From NCBI RefSeq assembly GCF_000024865.1, contig NC_013595.1, positions 496,001 to 560,000 of the forward strand: a stretch of DNA of 64,000 bases. Reading direction: 5' to 3'. The DNA comes from Streptosporangium roseum DSM 43021. GTDB lineage: Bacteria; Actinomycetota; Actinomycetes; Streptosporangiales; Streptosporangiaceae. A model generated the notes under the pieces. The model did not search any database. It saw only the letters and a list, made by a program, of their open reading frames with translations, and was not told the origin of the DNA. The stretch's first letter is position 1, and the number at the start of each line of letters is the position of its first letter. Shown in pieces: positions 1 to 6,967 of the stretch. The position numbers were made by a program, and so were the translations under genes.

Positions 1-2200
1 TGGCCGTGAGCCAGTCGAGGGCGCGGGCGTAGCCGCGCTCGGCGAAGCCCGCGCCGCCTTCGTGACCGTCGTAGACGAAGACGGTGAGTAGCCCGGTGTC
101 GGGATGGAGCTCGGTGGAGACGCCGCCGATGTCCCAGCGGTCACAGGTCGCGAAGAGCGGGAGCAGGCCGATGGAGGCGTGTTCCGCCGCGTGTGCCGCC
201 CCGCCCAGGTCAAGGCCGTCCTCGGCCAGGGAGACGACCGCGGAGGTGGGCAGCGTCCACCACACCGCGCGGGTGCGCAGCGTGCGCGGGGGCAGGTCGA
301 GGGGCTCGTCGCCCAGGAGTTCGCCGCTCTGGGCGCGGCGCTTGAGGTAGGACACGACCTGACGGGTGACCTCCACGGAGCCGAAGTGGAGCTCTCCCGG
401 GCCGAGCGGGTGCGAGCGGAGGGACTCCAGGACCGAGATCTCGGTGACGTCCCTGGCGAAGGTCGTGTAGTCGGGGGTTCCGGCCTCGACGAGGGCGACC
501 CCCGCCTCCAGGTCGAGCTCGACGACCAGGTAGGTCTCCCCCTGATGGACGTAGACGGCGCCGGTGTGCACGGTCGTGTGGGCGGAGGGCTCGTCCACGG
601 TGCCGAGCAGCCGCCCGGTGGACGCCTCGACGACCTGGACCGGCGCGCCGCCCGCGCCCCGGATGTCGGCGAGGTCGGTGGCCCGTTCCCGCCTGGTCCA
701 GAACCAGCCCGTGGCGCGCTCCCTGAGCAGGCCCTCCGTCACCAGGTCGGCGAGCACCTCCTTGGCTGTCGGGCCGAAGATCTGCAGCTCGTCCGGCGTG
801 AGCGGGATCTCGGCGGCGGCGGCGCACAGATGCGGGCCCAGCACGTAGGGGTTGTCGGGGTCGAGGACGATCGCCTCGACGGGCCGGCCGAACAGCGCCT
901 CGGGGTGGTGGACCAGATAGGTGTCCAGCGGGTCGTCCCTGGCGATCAGCACCGCCAGGGCGTCCTGCCCGGCCCGTCCGGCCCGTCCGGCCTGCTGCCA
1001 GAGCGAGGCCCGGGTCCCCGGCCATCCCGCGATGAGCACGGCGTCCAGCCCGGACACGTCGACGCCGAGCTCCAGCGCGTTGGTCGTGGCCAGCCCGAGC
1101 AGGTCTCCCGACCGGAACGCCTTCTCCAGTCCGCGGCGGTCCTCCGCCAGGTATCCGGCCCGGTAGGCCGCCACCTTGTCCGGCAGATCCCCGGGCGCCC
1201 CCACGTCGAACACGAGGTCCTGGAGCTTCGCCCGGGTGGTGAGGGCCACGGACTCGGCGGCACGCCGGGAGCGCACGAAGGCCAGGGTACGGACGTCGGC
1301 GATCACCAGGTCCGCGAGGAGGTCGGCGCTCTCGGCGGTGGCGGGACGGCGGAGGGGCGCGCCGCCCTCACCGCGTAGATCGGTCAGGGGAGGCTCCCAC
1401 AGGGCGAAGGTGGTCGCGCCCCGAGGAGAGGCGTCCGTGGTCACCTCGGCCATCTGGAGGCCCGTCAGGCGCATCGCGAAGGCCCCGGGCTCGCTGGCCG
1501 TGGCCGAGGAGAGCACGAAGGCGGGGGCGGAGCCGTACCGTGTGCAGACGCGGCGCAGGCGGCGCAGGATCTGGGCCACGTGGGAGCCGAACACACCCCG
1601 GTAGCCGTGGCATTCGTCCACCACGACCATCCGCAGCCGCCGCCAGAAGGACGACCAGTTGGCGTGGCGGGGCAGCAGGGTGCGGTGGAGCATGTCCGGG
1701 TTGGTCAGGACGTAGTTGGCGTGTTTGCGGACCCAGGCCCGTTCCTCGAAGGAGGTGTCGCCGTCGAAGGTGGCCGCGCGGAGCTCGGGGACGTCGAGCT
1801 CGTTCAGGGCGCGTAGCTGGTCGGCGGCCAGTGCTTTGGTAGGCGTGAGGTAAAGGATCGTGCCGCCGTCGAGCACCGAGGAGAGGGCGGGGACCAGGTA
1901 GGAGAGGGATTTGCCCGAGGCGGTCCCTGTGGCAATGATCACGTTTTGACCACGGTGGACCAGTTCAGCCGCCTCGGCCTGATGTGACCATAGGCCCGAA
2001 ATGCCGTGGTTCGCCCAGCGCGTAACCAGGCTCTCGTGAACCCAGTCCGGCCAGCGGGCCTGACCCGCCTGACGTGCTGGAACGTGCTCCACGTGGGTCA
2101 CGCGGTCGCGACGTGCGGGAACGCCGAGCAGGTGGCGGAGCGCGGAACCCGCTCGAAGAGAGGAGGATGAGGGCGGAGTCACTGGTTTCCAGTCTGGCAT
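1..2200 (-). CDS. DEAD/DEAH-box helicase with DUF1998 domain (MrfA/YprA type), 3' end cut by window edge
   Basis: This is a superfamily 2 helicase, of the type linked to repair of mitomycin-type damage in Bacillus (MrfA). Translation from ATG at 2200 begins MPDWKPVTPP. It shows an N-terminal W..HGI..LWSHQAEAA block, Walker A ATGTASGKS, the DECH box (RMVVVDECHGYRG), motif III SSATA, and a C-terminal helicase GRAG-type segment ending in QDALAVLIA. The open frame runs to base 1, where it reads VFVYDGHEGGAGFAERGY, typical of DUF1998. The zinc cysteines expected further on lie outside the window. No in-frame start was seen upstream of 2200. It is divergent from bldG, an order also known in Streptomyces. 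The family assignment is firm; the DNA-repair role is inferred from homologues. Confidence 0.9.
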   Translation of the reverse strand, partial: MPDWKPVTPPSSSSLRAGSALRHLLGVPARRDRVTHVEHVPARQAGQARWPDWVHESLVTRWANHGISGLWSHQAEAAELVHRGQNVIIATGTASGKSLSYLVPALSSVLDGGTILYLTPTKALAADQLRALNELDVPELRAATFDGDTSFEERAWVRKHANYVLTNPDMLHRTLLPRHANWSSFWRRLRMVVVDECHGYRGVFGSHVAQILRRLRRVCTRYGSAPAFVLSSATASEPGAFAMRLTGLQMAEVTTDASPRGATTFALWEPPLTDLRGEGGAPLRRPATAESADLLADLVIADVRTLAFVRSRRAAESVALTTRAKLQDLVFDVGAPGDLPDKVAAYRAGYLAEDRRGLEKAFRSGDLLGLATTNALELGVDVSGLDAVLIAGWPGTRASLWQQAGRAGRAGQDALAVLIARDDPLDTYLVHHPEALFGRPVEAIVLDPDNPYVLGPHLCAAAAEIPLTPDELQIFGPTAKEVLADLVTEGLLRERATGWFWTRRERATDLADIRGAGGAPVQVVEASTGRLLGTVDEPSAHTTVHTGAVYVHQGETYLVVELDLEAGVALVEAGTPDYTTFARDVTEISVLESLRSHPLGPGELHFGSVEVTRQVVSYLKRRAQSGELLGDEPLDLPPRTLRTRAVWWTLPTSAVVSLAEDGLDLGGAAHAAEHASIGLLPLFATCDRWDIGGVSTELHPDTGLLTVFVYDGHEGGAGFAERGYARALDWLTA

Positions 2201-2354
2201 CTGTGGGCAGAGTCGCCGGGAATCGTGATTTCGTATAGACACTGAGCGTACGCATGGTTGAATGCCGCGCGTCGGGGCTTGTCGTCTGGGGGCCACCCGG
2301 TCCCAGGAGTCACGCCTGAATCGGTACTTTCGCAGGCAAGGCGCTGGAGGATCT

Positions 2355-2705
2355 GTGGATCTGAAGTTGGACCACCATTCCGAGGACCGTCTCACCATCG
2401 TTGAGGTCGAGGGTGAGATCGATGTCTACACCGCGCCCAGATTGCGTGAGCTCCTGATCGACCTGGTCAACAAGGGGAACTTCCACCTCCTGGTCAACAT
2501 GGAGAAGGTTGACTTCCTTGACTCAACGGGACTTGGTGTCCTGGTCGGCGGGCTCAAGCGAGTTCGGGCGCACGACGGCTCACTGGAGCTGGTCTGCACC
2601 CAGGAGCGCATCCTGAAGATTTTCCGGATCACCGGACTGACCAAGGTCTTCGGGATCTACGCCTCGGTGGAAGAGGCCAAGGAAGCCCACGGCCGAGACA
2701 AGTAG
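2355..2705 (+). CDS. bldG: anti-sigma factor antagonist BldG (STAS domain)
   Basis: A 116-residue STAS-domain protein that should bind and sequester anti-sigma factors when unphosphorylated. The motif VDFLDSTGLGVLVGG places the phosphorylatable serine at residue 57, as in Streptomyces BldG, and the segment ILKIFRITGLTKVF is also typical. I chose GTG at 2355 because a GGAGG ribosome site (2346-2350) lies four bases upstream and the product then starts MDLKLDHH like its homologues. Longer in-frame starts upstream lack such a site. The ATP-binding partner gene begins two bases after the stop codon, so the two are probably translationally coupled. In Streptomyces BldG is needed for aerial growth and antibiotic production. 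Orthology is very likely. Confidence 0.93.
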   Translation: MDLKLDHHSEDRLTIVEVEGEIDVYTAPRLRELLIDLVNKGNFHLLVNMEKVDFLDSTGLGVLVGGLKRVRAHDGSLELVCTQERILKIFRITGLTKVFGIYASVEEAKEAHGRDK

Positions 2706-2707
2706 TC

Positions 2708-3154
2708 GTGGCTACCGTCGAGCTGACGTTCAGCGCTCTCCCCGCGCACGTGCGCACGGCACGTCTGGTCGCCACGGCGATCGCCAGGCGCACCGGCGTG
2801 GAGGAGTCGTTGCTGGACGAGGTGCGGCTCGCCGTCGGTGAGGCGTGCTCCCGGGCTGTCGAGGCACATCGCCTCCACTGCCCGGGGGAGCCGATCCGCA
2901 TCGAGCTACGTGATGATCTGGGGCGGTTCGAGGTGACTGTCACCGACTCCGCCCCGAGTGATGAGCTGGAGCAGGAGCGTGAGCTTTTACGGTTCGACGA
3001 TCCGCTCGGGCAGCTTCCCGACACGTTGATGACCGGCTTCGGCATCGCGGTCATCGTGGGACTGGCCGATGACGTCCAGGTCTACCCCAGCCAGAAAGGC
3101 ATGCGCATCCGCATGAGCTGGCCTGCGGCGACCAACGGGCTGTCTCCGGTCTGA
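2708..3154 (+). CDS. ATP-binding anti-sigma factor-like protein (HATPase_c, RsbW type) partner of BldG
   Basis: A 148-residue GHKL-ATPase-fold protein starting with GTG two bases after bldG. The segment LLDEVRLAVGEACSRAVEAH occupies the N-box position, but the canonical metal-binding asparagine of RsbW kinases is not obvious there (Arg or Ala at the expected site). A glycine-rich segment GFGIAVIVGLADDV follows near residue 117. In Streptomyces the gene next to bldG encodes an anti-sigma factor that binds BldG, and the same pairing is assumed here. Whether it phosphorylates BldG Ser57 is uncertain given the altered N-box. A strong hairpin (3193-3225) follows, consistent with a two-gene transcription unit. 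Confidence 0.82.
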   Translation: MATVELTFSALPAHVRTARLVATAIARRTGVEESLLDEVRLAVGEACSRAVEAHRLHCPGEPIRIELRDDLGRFEVTVTDSAPSDELEQERELLRFDDPLGQLPDTLMTGFGIAVIVGLADDVQVYPSQKGMRIRMSWPAATNGLSPV

Positions 3155-3192
3155 CGGCGGAGAGCCTCGGCTCCGGCAGCAGAGAACTTCGG

Positions 3193-3225
3193 CAGCCGGG
3201 CGCGTCCACTGGACGCGCCCGGCTG
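3193..3225 (+). terminator. hairpin terminator after the bldG operon
   Basis: Perfect inverted repeat: CAGCCGGGCGCGTCC at 3193-3207 pairs with 3211-3225 across a three-base loop. There is no long U-tract, as is common in actinobacteria. It lies 38 bases after the stop codon of the anti-sigma gene. Confidence 0.75.
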
Positions 3226-3246
3226 TCCGTATTGCGGGGCACGGGT

Positions 3247-3285
3247 TTTCGGTCAAAACATAATTTTGATATGTGTAGACCGAAA
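3247..3285. promoter_or_regulatory. long inverted repeat with AT-rich centre upstream of hppA
   Basis: TTTCGGTC (3247-3254) and GACCGAAA (3278-3285) form perfect 8-base arms around a 23-base AT-rich centre. Overlapping them is a second inverted repeat, TCAAAA (3253-3258) with TTTTGA (3264-3269). Such AT-rich sequence is rare in this window. It could be an operator or promoter element for hppA; no known regulator motif was recognised. Confidence 0.35.
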
Positions 3286-3606
3286 CAAGAGGGAAATGCG
3301 AGTTTGAGATTCGTTTCATCGGCCTGGATGACCTTATAAGCAGGCGGGTCGAGAGCGATTACTGAACGGCCCGTTAATTAGCCGCGCACAGAGGCTTCAT
3401 ATCCGCGTCGTAGCTGCGTAGACTCCCGGCACCGGCCAAGGTTTGTCCTTCGGAGCGGCCCGTGAACGGGCTCAATTCCGTGGGGAGTCTGCGGACGCAA
3501 CCGGAAGCGGCACTGCCAACACCCGGAGTGCGCCGCTCCGTCTGCCGACCATCCATCGCAGCGCACTCCGGGCAGGACGTGTTCCCGTCTTGCCGAGGAG
3601 AGTCGG

Positions 3607-5940
3607 ATGTCTGTGCTCCATCTAGCCGTTGCCGAAGAGCCAGCGGTATCCCTGAGCGGTTCCCATTTCAACATAGTGATAGTGGTGGCCGTCGTGGCCC
3701 TGCTCGCACTCGCCGTCGCCGGCGTTCTCGTGCGGGAGGTGCTCGCCGCCGGTCAAGGCACCGAGCGTATGCAGAACATCGCGCGAGCCGTACAGGAAGG
3801 GGCCTCCGCGTATTTGGCGCGGCAGTTCCGGACGCTCGCGGTGTTCGTCATCCTGATCCCTTTCCTGCTCTACCTGCTCCCCGCCGAATCGACCGGTGTG
3901 GCCATCGGCCGCTCGGTTTTCTTCGTGGTGGGCGCGGTCTTCTCCGCACTCACCGGCTTCATCGGCATGTGGCTGGCGGTCCGCGGAAACGTCCGGGTCG
4001 CCGCGGCCGCCCGTGAGTCGGGCGAGAAGGTCGCGATGCGGATCGCCTTCCGCACCGGCGGCGTGGCCGGCATGATCACCGTCGGTCTCGGCCTGCTCGG
4101 CGCGGCCATCGTGGTGATCGTCTACGGAGGCGACGCCCCGGCCGTGCTGGAGGGCTTCGGCTTCGGCGCCGCCCTGCTCGCCATGTTCATGCGGGTCGGC
4201 GGCGGCATCTTCACCAAGGCCGCCGACGTCGGCGCCGACCTGGTCGGCAAGGTCGAGCAGGGCATCCCCGAGGACGACCCGCGCAACGCCGCCACCATCG
4301 CCGACAACGTGGGCGACAACGTCGGCGACTGCGCGGGCATGGCCGCCGACCTGTTCGAGTCCTACGCGGTCATGCTGGTCGCCAGCCTGATCCTGGGCAA
4401 GGTGGCCTTCGGCACCGAGGGCCTGGTCTTCCCGCTGATCGTGCCGATGGTCGGCGTGATCACCGCGATCATCGGCATCTTCACCACCTCCCCGCGGAAG
4501 GGCGACCGCAACGGCATGGCCGCGATCAACCGCGGCTTCTTCATCTCGGCCGTCATCTCGGCGGTCCTCGTCGGCGTCGCGGTCTTCCTCTACCTGCCGA
4601 GCAGCTTCGCCGGGCTGACCGGGGTGAGCCCGGAGATCGCCGCGATCACCTCCGACCCGCGCCTGATCGCCATCGGGGCCGTGCTCATCGGCCTGGTGCT
4701 GGCCAGCGCCATCCAGATCCTCACCGGTTACTTCACCGAGACGAACCGCCGCCCGGTGAAGGACATCGGGGAGAGCGCCCGGACCGGTCCCGCCACGGTC
4801 ATCCTGTCCGGCATCAGCGTCGGCCTGGAGTCGGCGGTCTACTCGGCGCTCATCATCGGCGCCGCCGTCTACGGGGCGTTCCTGCTCGGCTTCGGCAACG
4901 TCACCATCGCCCTGTTCGCCGTGGCCCTGGCGGGCACCGGCCTGCTGACCACCGTCGGCGTGATCGTGTCGATGGACACCTTCGGCCCGGTCTCCGACAA
5001 CGCGCAGGGCATCGCCGAGATGTCCGGGGACGTCGACGGGGAGGGCGCCCGGGTGCTCACGTCGCTGGACGCCGTGGGCAACACCACCAAGGCCATCACC
5101 AAGGGCATCGCGATCGCGACGGCGGTGCTCGCCGCGACGGCGCTGTTCGGCGCGTTCCGGACGGCGATCGAGACCCAGCTCGCCAACGCGTCCCAGGGCG
5201 TCAAGGACGTGCTCGGCTCGTTCGGCACGTTCAGCCTGAGCGTCGACTCCCCGAACGTGCTGGTCGGTCTGATCATCGGCGCGGCGGTGGTGTTCATGTT
5301 CTCCGGCCTGGCCATCATGGCGGTCGGCAGGGCGGCCGGGCGGGTGGTCTTCGAGGTGCGCGAGCAGTTCCGCACCAAGCCGGGGATCATGGCGGGTACG
5401 GAACTGCCCGACTACGGCAGGGTCGTGGACATCTGCACCCGTGACTCGCTGCGGGAGCTGGCCACGCCCGGCCTGCTCGCCGTACTCACGCCGATCGCCG
5501 TCGGCTTCGCCCTCGGCTACGCGCCGCTCGGCGCGTTCCTCGCCGGGGCCATCGCCTGCGGCACGCTGATGGCGGTGTTCCTGGCCAACTCCGGCGGTGC
5601 CTGGGACAACGCCAAGAAGCTGGTCGAGGACGGCCACCACGGGGGCAAGGGATCGTCCGCCCACGAGGCCACCATCATCGGTGACACCGTCGGCGACCCG
5701 TTCAAGGACACCGCGGGCCCGGCGATCAACCCGCTGCTGAAGGTGATGAACCTGGTGGCGCTGCTGATCGCTCCGGCGGTGGTCACCTACGCCGACAACG
5801 TGGCGCTGCGGATCGGCGTCACCGTGGTCGCGGCCGGCATCGTCGTCGCCGCGGTGGTCGTCTCCAAGCGCCGGTCGGCGAGCATCGCCCCGACCGAGGA
5901 GAACAACGTCAAGCGCGAGCGAGAGCCGATCTCGGGCTGA
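3607..5940 (+). CDS. hppA: membrane-bound proton-translocating pyrophosphatase
   Basis: A 777-residue polytopic membrane protein that couples pyrophosphate hydrolysis to proton export across the cytoplasmic membrane. The family signature appears around residues 205-255: DVGADLVGKVEQ, then DDPRNAATIADNVGDNVGD. GGAWDNAKK is near residue 662 and GDTVGDPFKDTAGPAINP near 695. At about residue 492 the sequence is GNTTKAITKG. The lysine after GNTT is the hallmark of potassium-independent enzymes, which have K where K-dependent ones have A. The ATG start at 3607 follows GAGGAG by six bases. It sits downstream of bldG and its partner, the same order as in Streptomyces. It ends at a strong hairpin (5956-5983). 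Confidence 0.97.
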   Translation: MSVLHLAVAEEPAVSLSGSHFNIVIVVAVVALLALAVAGVLVREVLAAGQGTERMQNIARAVQEGASAYLARQFRTLAVFVILIPFLLYLLPAESTGVAIGRSVFFVVGAVFSALTGFIGMWLAVRGNVRVAAAARESGEKVAMRIAFRTGGVAGMITVGLGLLGAAIVVIVYGGDAPAVLEGFGFGAALLAMFMRVGGGIFTKAADVGADLVGKVEQGIPEDDPRNAATIADNVGDNVGDCAGMAADLFESYAVMLVASLILGKVAFGTEGLVFPLIVPMVGVITAIIGIFTTSPRKGDRNGMAAINRGFFISAVISAVLVGVAVFLYLPSSFAGLTGVSPEIAAITSDPRLIAIGAVLIGLVLASAIQILTGYFTETNRRPVKDIGESARTGPATVILSGISVGLESAVYSALIIGAAVYGAFLLGFGNVTIALFAVALAGTGLLTTVGVIVSMDTFGPVSDNAQGIAEMSGDVDGEGARVLTSLDAVGNTTKAITKGIAIATAVLAATALFGAFRTAIETQLANASQGVKDVLGSFGTFSLSVDSPNVLVGLIIGAAVVFMFSGLAIMAVGRAAGRVVFEVREQFRTKPGIMAGTELPDYGRVVDICTRDSLRELATPGLLAVLTPIAVGFALGYAPLGAFLAGAIACGTLMAVFLANSGGAWDNAKKLVEDGHHGGKGSSAHEATIIGDTVGDPFKDTAGPAINPLLKVMNLVALLIAPAVVTYADNVALRIGVTVVAAGIVVAAVVVSKRRSASIAPTEENNVKREREPISG

Positions 5941-5955
5941 GTGAGGTCTGACGGG

Positions 5956-5983
5956 AGGGGTGCACGGGGAGCCGTGCACCCCT
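5956..5983 (+). terminator. terminator of hppA
   Basis: AGGGGTGCACGG (5956-5967) pairs perfectly with CCGTGCACCCCT (5972-5983) around a four-base loop, 16 bases after the hppA stop codon. Its right arm is also the first part of the duplicated 29-base unit described next. Confidence 0.75.
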
Positions 5984-6066
5984 TCCGCGTGTGCGGGGTC
6001 AACACCGGCTCCGCCATCCCCGGCAGCTCGAAGAGGTCCGTGCACCCCTTCCGCGTGTGCGGGGTC
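5972..6066. repeat. two-copy 29-base direct repeat with CRISPR-like look
   Basis: An identical 29-base unit occurs at 5972-6000 and 6038-6066, separated by 37 unrelated bases. The unit reads CCGTGCACCCCTT followed by CCGCGTGTGCGGGGTC. Its core, CCGC-GTGT-GCGG flanked by C and G runs and starting GTGC, resembles type I-E CRISPR repeats of actinobacteria. However, there are only two copies, the spacing is 66 bases rather than about 61, and there are no cas genes. The first copy overlaps the hppA terminator. It could be a degenerate mini-array or a simple duplication. Confidence 0.5.
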
Positions 6067-6088
6067 CCCCGATGGGAAACTGAGCCGT

Positions 6089-6193
6089 ATGGAACAGCAG
6101 CCCTCCGGAGGCAAGTCACTCGTATTCATCCTGCTGGCGATGGCCGCGGTGTTCGCGGTGATCGTCGGGATCGCCATGTGGGCGGCGAGGTGA
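6089..6193 (+). CDS. small single-pass membrane protein (34 aa)
   Basis: A 34-residue open frame starting MEQQPSGGKSL and followed by one hydrophobic segment (about residues 11-31, rich in A, V, I, L) ending WAAR. Its stop codon TGA overlaps the GTG start of the phosphatase gene in a GTGA junction, suggesting translational coupling. No family was recognised. The clear hydrophilic-then-transmembrane pattern and the tight overlap support it as real, but it is short and has no strong ribosome site. Confidence 0.55.
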   Translation: MEQQPSGGKSLVFILLAMAAVFAVIVGIAMWAAR

Positions 6194-6663
6194 CGACACG
6201 TACCCTGATCGTGCTGCGGCACGCCAAGGCGGCCCACGTCCACGGCCTGGCCGACCGGGAGCGCCCTCTCACCGGGCGCGGCGAGCGTGACGCCCGCAGG
6301 GTCGGGGAGACGCTCACCGGCATGGATCTCCACCCCGACCTGGTGCTCTGCTCGCCGTCGGAGCGGACCAGGCAGACCGCCAGGCTGGCCCTGCCCGATG
6401 CGGACATCACATTCGACCCGGCCATCTACGAGGCCTACTCCGACGAGCTCCTCACGCTGATCCGGCGGAGCGACCCCGAGGTCCGCACGCTGATGCTGGT
6501 CGGGCACAACCCCGGCGTCCACGAGCTGGTCCTGGACCTCACCGCGAGGGAGGACGACCCCGGCTTCCCGCCCGGCGCGTTCGCCGTCATCGAGACCGAG
6601 GGCGAGTGGGCCGAGTTCGAAGCGGGGCGCGGCGTCGCCCACTGGAGCCCCAAGGAGCACTGA
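6190..6663 (+). CDS. SixA-like phosphohistidine phosphatase (histidine phosphatase superfamily)
   Basis: A 157-residue histidine phosphatase. The N-terminal motif LIVLRHAKA contains the catalytic RH pair, and a second motif LVGHNPGVHEL supplies the other histidine. CSPSERTRQTA is the usual third conserved segment. SixA proteins remove phosphate from histidine phosphotransfer proteins; the substrate here is unknown. The GTG start at 6190 overlaps the stop of the small membrane protein by four bases. The last codons and the stop form the first unit of a degenerate repeat array that continues downstream (6647-6914). Confidence 0.85.
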   Translation: MTTRTLIVLRHAKAAHVHGLADRERPLTGRGERDARRVGETLTGMDLHPDLVLCSPSERTRQTARLALPDADITFDPAIYEAYSDELLTLIRRSDPEVRTLMLVGHNPGVHELVLDLTAREDDPGFPPGAFAVIETEGEWAEFEAGRGVAHWSPKEH

Positions 6664-6914
6664 GCGCCCGGGGCCAAGGGAGGCGTAGGGGGCTCGGAGC
6701 CCGAGGAGTGCCGGGCGTCCGGGTTCGGGAGCGCTGAGCGCCCGTGGCCGGGGGCTGGTGCGCGGTGCCCGAGGAGCACCGAGCACCCGGGGCCAAGGGA
6801 GGCGCAGGGGGCTCGGAGCCCGAGGAGCGCCAGACGTTCGGGGCCAAGGGAGGCGCAGGGGGCTCGGAGCCCGAGGAGTGCCAGACGTCCGGTGCCCGGG
6901 AGCACTAAGCGTCC
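6647..6914. repeat. degenerate tandem repeat array starting inside the 3' end of the phosphatase gene
   Basis: A unit of about 51 bases carrying CGGGGCCAAGGGAGGCG then GGGGGCTCGGAGCCCGAGGA occurs from 6669, 6788 and 6839, with more diverged units between and after. The phosphatase 3' end (6647-6670: GGAGCCCCAAGGAGCACTGA, then GCGCCCGG) is itself a unit, so the stop codon lies in the repeat. The last unit, GGGAGCACTAAGCGTCCGG, ends near 6914. Each unit carries a small GGCTC-G-GAGCC inverted repeat. This array fills the 304-base gap before the FUSC gene and no other gene is seen in it. Confidence 0.8.
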
Positions 6915-6967
6915 GGAAGGCGGGGAAGAAGGTCACATCCCCCCGTCCGACGACCTCGGGGGGTGGC

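Larger units (their letters stand above)
3155..3606. other. 452-base intergenic region before hppA
   Basis: No gene is supported here. It holds a perfect 15-base-pair terminator-like hairpin (3193-3225), then an AT-rich stretch (about 3235-3330) containing a long inverted repeat (3247-3285), then unremarkable sequence up to the hppA ribosome site GAGGAG at 3595-3600. The AT-rich part is the likely promoter zone for hppA. I could not assign a convincing -35/-10 pair. Confidence 0.5.
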
